Notes: generated by a model from the letters alone, not told the origin. Positions 19,422 to 29,432 are shown, numbered from the stretch's first letter. The stretch: DNA of 35,698 nt from Chara braunii (GCA_003427395.1 BFEA01000005.1:7793014-7828711); one strand, 5' to 3'. A program made the numbers and translations.

Positions 19422-20420
19422 CCTGATTACCTGTCTCAGATCGTAACAATTTTTTGACATTGTTATCAGTCTCGAGCTCCTTCTCTGGTGTGAATTGAGT
19501 TGCTTCAGTCTCCCAGATCAGAGGTTCTATCAGCATGGTTGGCTAGACAGAGCTGGACATCAATTTCTCATGCGAATTATGATCAATTTTCAGATAAGAC
19601 TTTAATCACTCCCCGAAAGGCCTATTTTCTCTTCAATTTATTCTTTACCTCTCATGGACACTTGCTCTCTCATTCCGTAGAGTCAAACCCCTCTATAAGC
19701 TTGGCTATCTAAAAAACAGTTGTCTTGGGGTACTAATGCTCTGCATTATTTCTCATTATTCCCGTGCCTGCTGTGCATTTCTCTCCGGTGATGAATGCTA
19801 CCTGAGTCAGCCACGACTAGATTAGGCGAGCTTGGTTGTTCATCTCCCGTGACGGGTTGGGCTGATTAAGCTCTGGCCTACTGGTTGGTTGAACGGGTTA
19901 AACATAAGACCTTACCCGGAAAGGAATGTAAGAGTCTTCCTGTCATATGAGACAATGTTGAGCATTTTCGATTCTATGGCTCATGATTAATGGGCACAAG
20001 GAAGGGGGTCCTGAGGAGAATAGCTTACCTTCTTGCAAAAGTCCTGTTTGATGGGGATTGATAGTTTTGTTTCTTTTGTAACCAATTGGATTAAGGGTCA
20101 AGTGAGGACCATATGTGCACATAACGCCATGGGAAGAGGTGTTGCCTAATTCCCCACCCCCCCAAATATCTGTATGATGGAATTCTCTTATTTAAAGTTA
20201 TTTTAAGTTACAAAATCATATCAGAATTTTGAGTAGATTTTAATCGTTAGTTTACCAGAGATGAGCGAGCTGAGTTATACATAAAACCCCGGATAAGGGA
20301 AAGGGAAAACGGTATTTCATTCTCAGATGTTGGGTAAATTTTGACAATACCCCTGTAATTCAAAGTCATTACGAGTAAATCCCTCACCTCAGGGCAAATT
20401 TCGAAATTGCCCTCAAGATT
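19422..20420. other. No recognisable gene
   Basis: Moderately A+T-rich sequence between the retrotransposon and repeat X. No domains, RNA genes or element ends were recognised. Confidence 0.5.
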
Positions 20421-20785
20421 TAGTCCGAGTGCAGACAATGAAGCACACTTGAGTTGAGACATTCCAACAATGAAACAGTTTTATGAACTTTTAGCTCTAT
20501 AGCAAGTAACATGGAGCAAAATAAGTCCATTGAAGTCCCTTGGTCAACTATGCTTACTTTGGCTTTCTTTGGGATACCCCTGTCATTTATTTGTGCAGCT
20601 CCCCTTTTACTATGCCTCTCACGGTTGACCAACCTGGCCACGTTGATTGTGGCTGAGCGCCAGCTGCCGACATCCCTGTGTGCCTTAACGGGACATTTGC
20701 ACGTTGTAAAAGGAGGCAGAGTAAAGGGGGAGGCATACTCGTGTTCATTTTTCTTCAGATCTTCACCTTATATTACGTCTGTTCT

Positions 20786-20938
20786 CCAGCGCTTGGCCCA
20801 GCTATCGGCCATGGAAAAAAATAGACTAGAAAGTAATAGAAACATTTCTAGTCGGATGAATTTGGGCGCTCCTGTAGTGGCCCGTACATTTCCTAAAATC
20901 GTGGCTTGTTAACGGGCACAACTTGGGAAGTACTGGTG
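20786..20938. mobile_element. Inverted-repeat element inserted in repeat X copy 2
   Basis: About 150 bases absent from repeat X copies 1 and 3. Left end CCAGCGCTTGGCCCAGC, right end CTTGGGAAGTACTGG, imperfect inverted repeats of each other. Related to the ends of 31,731-31,937. No coding capacity. Confidence 0.65.
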
Positions 20939-20967
20939 TCTTAATGGTGCTCATTGGTAAACATTTA

Positions 20968-21394
20968 GGGCCTCGTTCCACACGACTTGAGTTCAAGAGC
21001 GAAGCAAAAAATCATCGTTCCTCTCCCCCCCCATTAGAGCGACCCGCTTTGTTTTCACTTTTTGCGTCCCAAGGATGCGCCCTTGAAACTCAAGGGCAAC
21101 ACAGCCAAAATCGCCCTTGAATTCAAGTCACCTCCCATAGGTACCTTGAGTTCAAGTGCCAGCGGATACCGCCAGCACTCCAAGTGGGGCCTCCTTTTGT
21201 TTTTCTTTTTTTCCAGCAGGCGATCCTGGTCCAGGATTGGTCAAGCCGTGGAGTTCGGTCTCAAGTGCAGCCTGTTCAAGGGCTTCCTCAAGTGTACATG
21301 GAACCATAAAGTGCGTAAGTGCAAATGAATCACAATTTCTCATTTAGTGTGCACTTGAAACTCATGTGTTTTTAAGTGGTGTCGAACGAGGCCC
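20968..21394. mobile_element. Tourist-like MITE (PIF/Harbinger type)
   Basis: 427 bases with terminal inverted repeats GGGCCTCGTTCCACACGAC... and ...GGTGTCGAACGAGGCCC, followed inside by repeated variants of CTTGAGTTCAAG. Flanked by TTA on the left and TTC on the right; uninterrupted repeat X copy 3 has TTA at this place. A TTA duplication and GGGCC...GGCCC ends are typical of Tourist MITEs. No transposase is encoded. Confidence 0.8.
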
Positions 21395-21489
21395 TTCCTA
21401 GCGGTAGAAGGGGAGGAAGGAAGGGAAGAGGTAGGAGGCGGAGTTCTATAGGGAGTGAGGAGCAGAGGACGGAGAAGGGGTAGCAGAGC

Positions 21490-21887
21490 AAGGGGAGTGG
21501 CAACAGTCAGAACAGAGATACAACAAATTTGCAGTGTCTTACCTAAGCCAACTCTAGACCAGTCTGGGTGTCTATTGGGATTATGTTAGGTATCTTTACT
21601 TTAGGTCTCTTTGGGGTACCCCTTTTATTTGTTCTTCCAGCTTCCCTTTTACAATGCCTCTCACGTACAAGGCTGGCCACATTGATTGTGGTTGAGCTCC
21701 AGCTTCCCACATCCCCGTGCGCCAAAGGAGGCAGAGTTTAAGGGGGGTATACTCCTGTACGTTTTTCTTCAAATCTTCAGCTTATATTTTGTCTGTTCTC
21801 TTAATAATGCTCATTCATATGTATTTATTAGTAGTAGACAAGGGGAGGGAGGAAGGAAGGGTTGGAGGTGGAGTTCTATAGGAAGCA

Positions 21888-21890
<3 letters not shown>
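21490..21890 (+). repeat. Dispersed repeat X, copy 3
   Basis: Recognisable from TTTACTTTAGGTCTCTTTGG through GTTGATTGTGG, CAAAGGAGGCAGAG and CTGTTCTCTTAATAATGCTC to GGAGGAAGGAAGG. It lies head-to-tail beside copy 2 and runs into an AG microsatellite. Confidence 0.78.
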
Positions 21891-21891
<1 letters not shown>

Positions 21892-21977
<86 letters not shown>

Positions 21978-21978
21978 N

Positions 21979-22025
<47 letters not shown>
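21892..22025. repeat. (AG)n microsatellite with an ambiguous base
   Basis: About 130 bases of AG with one N at 21,978. The N suggests an assembly join or collapsed repeat, so the length is unreliable. Confidence 0.95.
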
Positions 22026-22026
<1 letters not shown>

Positions 22027-22108
22027 AGGGGGAGCTGATAAGAAACCTGGGGAAAGCCGACCCGTGGGAGCCTTTTAGCTCGAGTAATAAGCATATTTGA
22101 AAAAAGAA

Positions 22109-22240
22109 GGGCCCAAGTTCTAGGGCATGCACCAGTCACCAAATGCGAAACCGACAAAAGTTATGGCGAGTATCTTTCCAAGTTATCAGTGGACATACAT
22201 GCATCAGTTTGCACATTTGGTGAGTGAAGCAGCAAGGCCC
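22109..22240. mobile_element. MITE, GGGCC / CACCAAATG family (F2)
   Basis: Ends GGGCC...GTCACCAAATGCG and GCACATTTGGTGAGTG...AAGGCCC form inverted repeats. Flanks are GAA and TAA, compatible with a mutated three-base duplication. Non-coding. Confidence 0.65.
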
Positions 22241-22464
22241 TAAGGCTACTTCAAGAAATCGTACCACGAGACTTAAAGTCACTCCAATCAGGAAGTCGCC
22301 AACATAGAGAACATAGTGAATCCTTCTACAATGACTCTGGTGAGCCCGAAGTTGCCTAAACAATGCAAAAATTATTATATTCTTGAACTCCTCCCCTTAT
22401 CTATCCATTAATAGTTCCACGTACATGAGTAGCACAGTGTAGCATTCGGCTGTCAGGTGGGCAT

Positions 22465-22524
22465 AACAATGATGACACTCACTTAACAATGATGGCACTC
22501 ACTTAACAATGATAACACTCACTC
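22465..22524. repeat. 20-bp tandem repeat, three units
   Basis: Three consecutive copies of AACAATGATGACACTCACTT differing at one or two positions, directly before the next F2 MITE. Confidence 0.9.
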
Positions 22525-22530
22525 CCTACT

Positions 22531-22646
22531 GGCCTCGCCACACTGCTCACCAAATGCGTGAAGTGGTGAATGTATTATCCGCTGCAGCGTCGCAAGATAA
22601 AACCACTGGAGTCCTTTTTTCACATTTGGTGAGTGTGACGAGCGCC
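22531..22646. mobile_element. MITE, F2 family
   Basis: 116 bases. Left end GGCCTCGCCACACTGCTCACC with CAAATG, right end CACATTTGGTGAGTGTGACG then AGCGCC; inverted repeats of about 27 bases with mismatches. Confidence 0.65.
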
Positions 22647-23420
22647 TACCTGTGTTCACCTAGACCTACTGCATTTTTTGCAATCTCTTCTTGCCTGCCG
22701 ACCTTTCTTCAAGTCTTGCTGTTTCAACTGCACTAGTGTGCTCCCGTGTCAAAGATTAAGGCATACTCACACTAGGACTTTTTCTATTGCGTTCTGGACG
22801 TCGTCGCTGCCACATTTGTCCTGGTCTGGCCGTAATTGCAGACATCCTACTTCAAAATCAGCCAAACATTCTCATGTTTTTGCGGGGAGATTGTGAGGGT
22901 CCTTTGGAGATACTTGGGCTGCCTGTGTATGTCAAAGGTTGTGAGGGCCCTTTGGAGACGATTATTGGGCCTTTGGGTGCTCCTGTGGGGGTCTGTGGAG
23001 GCTTTTCTAAGGATGACCAGGAAGTGGACATTTACCCCCCGGTACCTCGAAGACAATTTTTTCCTGATGCAGATTTCCACTGCGTGCCAATAAAAACGAA
23101 TCGGTGTGGTGTATGACTTTTTACTTTGCCTGGCAACACTGGCCATTTGGGTTACACCGAGCCCCAAAGGATGCTGTGCATTAATGCCAGCATGGGAACA
23201 AATTCAACAAAATAATGGCTGGGAAAGGTCACAACTAGTCCTTCGTAGCCTCTTTTTGAAAACCCAGATTGATGCTGTGCACCATAAAAAAGCCCACAGG
23301 GAAACATATTTTTTTCTGGAATCAAGTACCTTAATGTCACTATTTGAGTTCAAAAAGGCAGAAAAAAACACGAAACGGCGACGAAGACACGGCCAGAGTT
23401 TGTAAAGGCAAACATATTAA
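22647..23420. other. No confirmed gene; one isolated MITE end
   Basis: At 22,760 GGCATACTCACACTAGGAC matches the terminal repeat of the F1 MITEs at 31,099 and 33,770, but I could not find its partner, so this is a truncated copy. 22,890-22,990 contains an internal duplication (TGTGAGGGTCCTTTGGAGA and TGTGAGGGCCCTTTGGAGA). Frames of 80-110 codons overlap here in several phases without recognisable motifs. Confidence 0.5.
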
Positions 23421-23514
23421 AATAACAGGAAATGGCAGTAACATCGAGGCCAGAGTTCAAACAGAGCAATAACAGGAAATGGCAGTAACATCGAGGCCAG
23501 AGTTCAAACAGAGC
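23421..23514. repeat. 47-bp tandem duplication
   Basis: AATAACAGGAAATGGCAGTA begins at 23,421 and again at 23,468; the two 47-base units are essentially identical, so the duplication is recent. Confidence 0.92.
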
Positions 23515-23540
23515 ACTTTTGTCACCTCCGCTGTCAGGGC

Positions 23541-23650
23541 TTTTTTTTTTTTTTTTTGCATCAGGTGTTTTTTTTTTTTTTTTTTTCCGGGGGGGGGGGG
23601 GGGGGGGGGTGGGGGTCAGTTTTTTTTTCTTTTATCTTTTTTTTTTGGCA
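23541..23650. repeat. Homopolymer cluster (poly-T, poly-G)
   Basis: Two T runs of more than 15, a G run of more than 20 and further T runs within about 110 bases. Length calls here are unreliable. The poly-Phe and poly-Gly frames are artefacts. Confidence 0.9.
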
Positions 23651-23656
23651 GCAGCA

Positions 23657-23832
23657 GTGGCTGGGCGACGGCCGAGATGTCTATGCAACACCCGTGGCTG
23701 GGTGACGGCCGCGATGTCTAGGCCACACCCATGACTGGACCACGGCCGAGATTTCTGGGCCACGCCCGCGGCTGGACCACGGTCATGATGTCTCGGCCAC
23801 GGCCGTGGCCGTGGCTGGGCCACGGCTGCGGG
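23657..23832. repeat. 37-bp GC-rich minisatellite, 4.7 units
   Basis: Units begin at 23,657, 23,694, 23,731, 23,768 and 23,805 (partial), each like GTGGCTGGGCGACGGCCGAG plus ATGTCT and CCACACCC. Bounded by poly-T on the left and poly-A (23,834 and 23,851) on the right. Confidence 0.9.
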
Positions 23833-24165
23833 AAAAAAAAACTGACGTAAGAAAAAAAAAAAAAAAAAAAGCAGATGTGGGACAGGCCGGTACCCGAGAA
23901 CAGACCGGTACCAAACGTGCCACAACCGCCTTAATGAAACCGCCACCCTGACACCACTGCTGGCCTGAGTTAGAACCGCCTTTTCAAACTCAGGCCATGA
24001 CAGAGTTGCCGACTGCCTATTTTTCTGCCCATTACAAACTCCCATGTGACATAAACGCACTTCCCTCTTTTTTCTTTCTGCCTGGTGCTGCCAGCCATTT
24101 TGCTCCAGCAGGCCAAGCCCCTGTTAATGCGTCGGGTTAACCGACACATGGGAACAAAACGGTTG

Positions 24166-24303
24166 GGAAAGGGAATGGTGGTTTAGTTAACAACTCTCCA
24201 AAAACCCTTCCAAGCCCCCCATTTGAAACCCTTTGGAAAGGGACTGGTGGTCTAGTTAACGACTCTCCAAAAAACCTTCCAAGCCCCCCATTTGAAACCC
24301 TTC
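24166..24303. repeat. 69-bp tandem duplication
   Basis: GGAAAGGGAATGGTGG at 24,166 and GGAAAGGGACTGGTGG at 24,235 begin two units that stay alignable through AGCCCCCCATTTGAAACCC. 24,304-24,860 shows no recognisable gene. Confidence 0.9.
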
Positions 24304-24860
24304 CCCCTTCCCAATCCCCCTCTCCCCCTGCTTTGGACGCAATTGTGCATGGTTTAGGGGTGACCAGAATAATGAATAACCCCCTAAGAGCCCTCCTAAG
24401 CCCTTGTTCTCATCCTCCCTTCTAAGCCCGTCTGAAACCAACTCTCCTTTCCACCCCCTCCTCTCCCCCTCTCTTCGGCCCCTTCAACCTTTGCCCCCTA
24501 TTTTTCCCGCAGAGAATTTTTGGGATGAAATGCCATATTCAGAGTCTGTTTGCCATGTCAGCCTTTAACCACACCTATCTCAGCATTGGGCAGATGTCTC
24601 TCCAGGTGGCCCAATTCGTGCAAATTTGCAAATTTGCCAGTTTGGTGGGCCCAGTTAGGTGCGAGTACCTCTCACTCTCTACTCCTTCTCGCTTACTCCA
24701 AACAGCCTCCTTTGTGTCTCGCCACCCCATACATTCACTCAAGCAACCTGGTTGGGTCCAATGTCAACCCTACATGACCTAACCAGGTGGGGGCAGCATC
24801 CCCATACCTCGCTGCCCCACTTAACCCTAACTTCCCAACCCTAATCTGAGATTAGGTCAG

Positions 24861-24879
24861 CCCTAATTCGGAATTAGGG
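24861..24879. repeat. Short palindrome with telomere-like CCCTAA/TTAGGG
   Basis: CCCTAATTCGGAATTAGGG is a near-perfect palindrome, followed by a second TTAGGG. A further AACCCTAA lies at about 24,823 and ACCCTAATC just before 24,850. It sits within about 50 bases of the primer site of LTR-D. Confidence 0.7.
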
Positions 24880-24914
24880 TTAGGGTGGTTAACACCTCTC
24901 GCCAGCAAGTAAGT

Positions 24915-24928
24915 CCACTCCGATACCA
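24915..24928 (-). other. Primer-binding site of the LTR-D element
   Basis: On the minus strand, TGGTATCGGAGTGG lies two bases past the LTR end GATCGTAACA. It differs by about two bases from the initiator-Met primer site (TGGTATCAGAGC). Confidence 0.7.
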
Positions 24929-24930
24929 AT

Positions 24931-25039
24931 TGTTACGATCCTGGTCATTTCCCAAGTGCAAATTCACAATGAAAGACAATGCCACCCAATTGCGAAAAAA
25001 TGAAAGCACTTGCAAGAGATAAAGACCAGAGGAGAGGTA

Positions 25040-25071
<32 letters not shown>

Positions 25072-26291
25072 CACCAGCAAGACCAATGACAATTCCCCCT
25101 TCTCTCTCCACCTTCCTCCTTCCTCCTTCTCTTTACCAATCTTATTCTTCTCTCAACAATAATAATAACAATGAATGGATGAACCAGAATCAATGTCCGA
25201 AGTTCCCCCTTACTGCTGACTCAACTCACAACAACAACAACAACAACAAGTCCACCATGGCTATGTCTTCCCTCCTTCAACCTCCTCTCTCATGCATAGG
25301 CCATGGTGGACTACTGGGTGGCAGCCATGGTGCTGCCCTGATGTCCAGAAAACAACCCAAAGCAGCTATGCCGCTGCTTGACTTGGTCCGCTATGCCTGG
25401 CCCTGCCTTGAGCTGCCCTGGTGCAGCGCTACCCCAACTGGGGCCTTCCAGATGCAGCGCCCAACAAGGTGATGAAGACGGTGTCCACCATAGCCAGGTA
25501 AGTGCCCTACCACTCTCCTACCATGTCCCCCTTCTTCCTCCTTCAAGCTGGGGTGCTCGCCATAGCCAGGCTGAGCCCCAGCGGACCTTCACCTCCAAGC
25601 AGCGCTGCTTCAGACCAGCGCTGCGCTCCAGCAGCATGTCGCCAATCCTTGCATACCGCAAATGAGGAAGAGCTCACCGCTCTTCCTGAAGATATAGCGG
25701 CCTACCGGCCTCCTGGGCGGTGACTTCCTAGGCCAAGCGGTCTCCCAGCAACCGGTACCTCCTCCCTTTTGGAGGGAAACATCATTGCAGGCTCTGTTAT
25801 TGTCCGCACAGGCCCTAGACCCGGGCTACTTGGACTGGTACCGGCCTACCTCTAACCTACCGCTACTGGGCCTCTAAAAATGCCAGCTTTTTGTCTTCTT
25901 CTGCTCGGCCTACCTGCTACTTGAGTGTTTTTCCCCAGCTGCTCTAAGTGTCGTGGGCCTACTCCCCGCTACCGGCATGTTTACCCCCCTGCAACCCTTC
26001 AAAGTCACGGCCACAGGTAAGTACCGGCCCGGTGGGCCTTGCAACCAACAAGTACCCTGGCGGGTCACGCACATACCCAACCAGCAAGCANTCAGACAGG
26101 CATGCAACCCAGCAGGCACGCACACACACACAACCGGCAAGCACTCAGACAGGCATGCAAACCAGCAGGCACGCACACACACAGACTTGGGACCACAGCA
26201 GAATGCGGGAGTCACAACAAGGCATTCATTCCATTGACAAATCCCAGAAATCAGCAGTGTTCTCAGTCTGTGTTTTGGGCGGGTCATTACA
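24931..26291 (-). repeat. 5' LTR of a different LTR retrotransposon (LTR-D)
   Basis: Minus-strand ends TGTAATGACCCGCCC and GGATCGTAACA, with the primer site directly outside the latter, make this the 5' LTR of a leftward element. Length about 1.36 kb. It contains an AAG microsatellite (25,041-25,069), CAA repeats near 25,231, and a 53-bp tandem duplication (26,081 and 26,134) with an N at 26,091. No gag or pol was found to its left, so the element is truncated, eroded, or non-autonomous. The outer end rests on the TG/CA rule only, because no second copy is available. Confidence 0.6.
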
Positions 26292-26770
26292 CCAGATAAT
26301 ACAAAGTTAATACAAATACAGCGGAAGAGTTGATACCCATGGACTGACTCGGACCTGACTCAGACTGCAATCGAACACTCTCAATTATACATCAGGGGTG
26401 TGAAAGCCCTGGCCTTGGACATAGACAAAAGGCCAGGGTCTGAGATCATCCACGGACGAATGGAGAGAGGAGAGAGACGAAGGGAGGAGGAGAGGGAAGA
26501 TGACGTCAACTCAATGTTTCCAAAGATAGTATCTTGAAATGTCAGAGGTAGCAAAAATCCGAAATGTCGCGAACACAGTGTCTCACAATGTCTCAGATAC
26601 CGATCTCACAATGTCAAGTACATCTCCAGAGGAAGATGAAATCAGATCCCACGAGTAGTCCTCAACCTATAGTCCCAATGTCGCTGTCTCCAATGTGATC
26701 AGAATTCGTAACCATCTTTCATACTGGTAGTAGTCCCGTAGGAGAACCCAGGAGTAGACTTAGACTGAGA
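26292..26770. other. No recognisable gene
   Basis: Contains many AATGTC-like hexamers (for example near 26,545, 26,585, 26,597, 26,617), a texture also seen in the LTR-A/B/C family, but no clear alignment. Confidence 0.4.
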
Positions 26771-26779
26771 AGGTAGGAG

Positions 26780-26784
26780 AGAGG

Positions 26785-26851
<67 letters not shown>
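26780..26851. repeat. (AG)n microsatellite
   Basis: About 70 bases of AG. It accounts for the Ser/Leu-rich minus-strand frames at 26,719-26,975. Confidence 0.95.
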
Positions 26852-26853
<2 letters not shown>

Positions 26854-27570
26854 GTGGAGGAAGATGAAGGAGAGAAGGCGAAGCCTTTCTCCCTGGTACC
26901 TGTTACAGTAGCTATGGTGCTGCAAGGGGCTGGCGCTGGGCCGCGGGCTGGGCCAGTAGCTGGCGCTGCTCCCAATGCTGCGCTAATCCCTCTCGGCCGC
27001 TGAGCTCCTTCTCCCCTCGCTGCTCCTCGAAATGCTGCAGCGCTGCGTTAATTCTATTAACGCTGAAATGCTGCGCTAATCCTGAAGACTAACCTCCTGT
27101 CCACGATAACCTACCGACTGAGGCTGGTACCCAGCTGATATAGTGCTGGGTCGGCCTCAGTCCTACAGAGGCCCTTCGGGTCTGGACCGTTGATCAGGCC
27201 CAACGGTTCAGATCCGATTTCAGAATCTGAAAATGGGCGCCAAACTGCGCCGCTGGCTGGGCCTACCGATGAACCGGTACCTGGCCTAAACGAACTAGCC
27301 GTTGGGTCTGGTGGGGTCTAAACGAGGCCTACCGGACCCTAAACTGAACCGACCGGTCCTAGGCCTACCTGGACCTAAACTGGGCCCATTGTGACCCGGT
27401 AACTAGGCCTCAACCGTGCCTGCTACAGAACCGGGCCCTAACTGGGGCCCGTGTGGTATCAGTATGCCACATATCTCAACGCCATCGCCCTTTTAAAAGA
27501 AAAGGCCAAAAAAAAAAAAGAGCAGGCTTCAAATAGGGTAATCAATGCTGGCAGGAAGGGTTTCCAATTG
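26852..27570. other. GGCC/CCGG-rich sequence, possibly LTR-derived
   Basis: 27,100-27,440 is full of GGCCTA, ACCGG and TGGGCC blocks like those in 3,890-4,140, in LTR-D and in LTR-C. At 27,453 TGGTATCAG matches the first nine bases of an initiator-Met primer site, but no CA end precedes it. Left unassigned. Confidence 0.35.
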
Positions 27571-27572
27571 TT

Positions 27573-27617
27573 CCAAATGTGCCAAATGTGCCAAATGTGC
27601 CAAATGTGCCAAATGTT
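27573..27617. repeat. 9-bp tandem repeat, five units
   Basis: CCAAATGTG repeated four times exactly, then CCAAATGTT. Unit length is a multiple of three, so both strands stay open; there is no sign that it is coding. Confidence 0.95.
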
Positions 27618-27856
27618 CCAATACGATGTATTTTTCATAAGGGACGCTGGGCCCACTTCCCAGCACGTGCTGCTCCCCACGAATAGACCGGAAAAAAAAA
27701 GTCTTCCAAAACTTCTCAAACTTGCTTAGTATGCATACTTGACTTTCATATCTCGAAAAATGTGAGTCATATGTATATATACTATATAGTATATAGTTAT
27801 TATTAATTGTTAAAGTTATTATAAATCACACATCTATGTTGGGAGCATAAATTTAG

Positions 27857-28889
27857 TGCAAGGAAAATGGGCGAGACGGATAGACAGAAAATCAAATTGC
27901 AAGACCAGATAGTCGTGTCCCAAGAAGAAAGCACAATTCACTGAGATATAAGCCAAACAAGGACAATACAATGAACGCAAATGTCAATGTCAGCCTCTTC
28001 TTGCCACCATCGACAATGTGTCCGATGTCCCCCTGCTTGATTGGCGCCCAGCGCCCTGCCTACATCTACTCAGAACCTACTCTAGTCTGCTCTACAACAT
28101 GCAGCAGGAACCACTTCAAGTTGAAGACCAATGTACGTGACAAAGTTGCCCTTGCAGACTGCCGCATACACCACGTACGTCTCTCCTCTCTGTTTCCCTC
28201 ATCACCTCCTCACCACCCACATTGAGCTCCTCCCAAAGACCACCATCGCCCACACCAGCCACTGCGAGCAGGCCCGGCTATGGCGTCTCTCGCCCACTGC
28301 CACCGCAGCGCCCCTCTCTCCTCTTGTGCCCGTGTGCGCCTCTTCCAGCCCGCTCCCAGGCAGCCTGCCAGCACTACCAACCAGCAGCGTGTCCGCCCAC
28401 TTGCGCCCAGCCAGAATGTGCTGCCACGAGGCAAGCACTTTCCTATACGGAAAGTGCGCCCAGCCTTGGCTTGCCTGAGGCCTGGCGACCGTGTTTCCAG
28501 CAGCTTCTGGTCGGCCCCCAGCATCTGCGCCCAGGCCCAATGCAGACAGTGGCCTGGGCCGCAACAGTTAACCAGCCCAACTGTGCGACGTGGCCAGCAT
28601 CGCTTGCTGCAATGTCATTGGCCGAAAGGCCTCTGGCCACATCGCTGCCCTGGTGAGAGCCCAAAGGCTCTGAATGTCGTGATCCCACAGACATGGGCCT
28701 TGTAACCAACTGGCGCGTGGCAACTGTCTGGCGCTCCCATGTGCAGAAATGACAAAAATAGGGCCTCATGTTAAAATGCAGGCCCGCCTTCACTCAGTGC
28801 AGGCACGAGGCTTGCTGGGGGCCCCTTTCCTGTCGGGTGTCGCGCCCTGAATGGCCCTGCAAGCCAGTGCAAGGGGCTCAATCCTCGCA
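27857..28889 (-). repeat. Solo LTR related to LTR-A (LTR-B)
   Basis: Plus-strand ends TGCAAGGAAAATGGGCGAG and GGGCTCAATCCTCGCA, flanked on both sides by TTAG (27,853-27,856 and 28,890-28,893). Colinear with LTR-A: the TGCAAGGAAAATG start, CATCGACAATG, TTTCCTATACGGAA, GTAACCAACTGGCGC, AGGCCCGCCTTCACTCAG. It is more diverged and longer (1,033 bases). No internal element lies on either side, so this is what remains after LTR-LTR recombination. Overlapping frames of 100-140 codons inside are spurious. Confidence 0.88.
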
Positions 28890-29079
28890 TTAGCTGATGA
28901 AAGGGGATAATAAGCTGCAATGCTTTGGTTGAGAATATCTGGGCTCAATCCTCGCATTAGCTTATGAAAGGGGATAATAAGCTGCAATGGTTTGGTTGAT
29001 AATATCTGGGCTCAATCCTCGCATTAGTTTATGAAATGAAAGGGGTTTATAAGCTGCAATGGTTTGGTTGAGAATCTCT
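28874..29079. repeat. 67-bp tandem triplication across the LTR-B end
   Basis: Units start at 28,874, 28,941 and 29,008 with GGGCTCAATCCTCGCATTAG and continue through TATAAGCTGCAATGGTTTGG-like sequence. Each unit contains the last 16 bases of the LTR, the TTAG target copy and flanking DNA. Confidence 0.93.
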
Positions 29080-29131
29080 TCAACCTCAAAAAAAAACTCT
29101 TCACGGAACGTGAAAAATCGCGAGTGGATCT

Positions 29132-29326
29132 TCATTCACACATAAGGGGCCAAGATACATCTGCTACTGTTCCTGCCGTCTTCTCCCGAACACAATGCAC
29201 TCTGATTCTGAATGCATACGGCCCATCTTTCTGATCCGATGCAGTCACAATCAGGGTGTATTGTGTTCGGGGGAAGACTGACAAATTTTCTGTGCAAAAG
29301 ATGCACGCACCATTTTCACGCTTCAT
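29132..29326 (-). other. Open frame overlapping an inverted repeat, unassigned
   Basis: 64 codons on the minus strand including RTQYTLIVTASDQKDGPYA. The phrase YTLIVTASD is reminiscent of cadherin-type or other immunoglobulin-like beta-sandwich repeats, but the match is one strand long and the frame spans a hairpin (arms 29,180-29,207 and 29,249-29,276), so it may be chance. It lies downstream of the CCME exon on the same strand but does not look like CcmE. Confidence 0.2.
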
Positions 29327-29432
29327 GACGCTTATGGCAAGGCCCTTAGCGTTCTCTCATCTCGTTAGAATGATGCGAAGTGCCGAGCCTGGCACCCAGG
29401 CAACTTTGTTGCAAATTTTCATGTATACATAC

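Larger units (their letters stand above)
20425..21440 (+). repeat. Dispersed repeat X, copy 2, with two insertions
   Basis: Matches copy 1 up to GTCTGTTCT (20,785), then resumes at TCTTAATGGTGCTCATT (20,939), then resumes again after 21,397 with GGTAGAAGGGGAGGAAGG. The two gaps are filled by inverted-repeat elements listed separately. Frames crossing it (for example 20,511-20,912) are not conserved in the other copies. Confidence 0.8.

Noticed and set aside
21686-22157. Frames rich in Arg-Glu or Ser-Leu over the AG array
   Set aside because: They are produced by the AG dinucleotide repeat, and an ambiguous base lies inside.
22787-23116. 109-codon frame as a gene
   Set aside because: It contains an internal DNA duplication (GAGGGYCCTTTGGAGA) and competes with an equally long frame in another phase; no motif was recognised.
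23421-23514. CRISPR-like repeat
   Set aside because: It is one direct tandem duplication without spacers, in a eukaryotic genome.
27453-27467. Primer site of a further LTR element (TGGTATCAG)
   Set aside because: Only nine bases match and the sequence before it lacks a CA end or homology to any LTR in the window.
27573-27617. Met-Cys-Gln repeat protein on the plus strand
   Set aside because: It is a 9-bp tandem repeat that stays open in all frames by arithmetic; surrounding residues show no protein character.
28202-28793. Several overlapping frames of 100-140 codons on both strands
   Set aside because: They lie inside solo LTR-B, are not conserved in the homologous LTR-A copies, and reflect GC-rich, stop-poor sequence.
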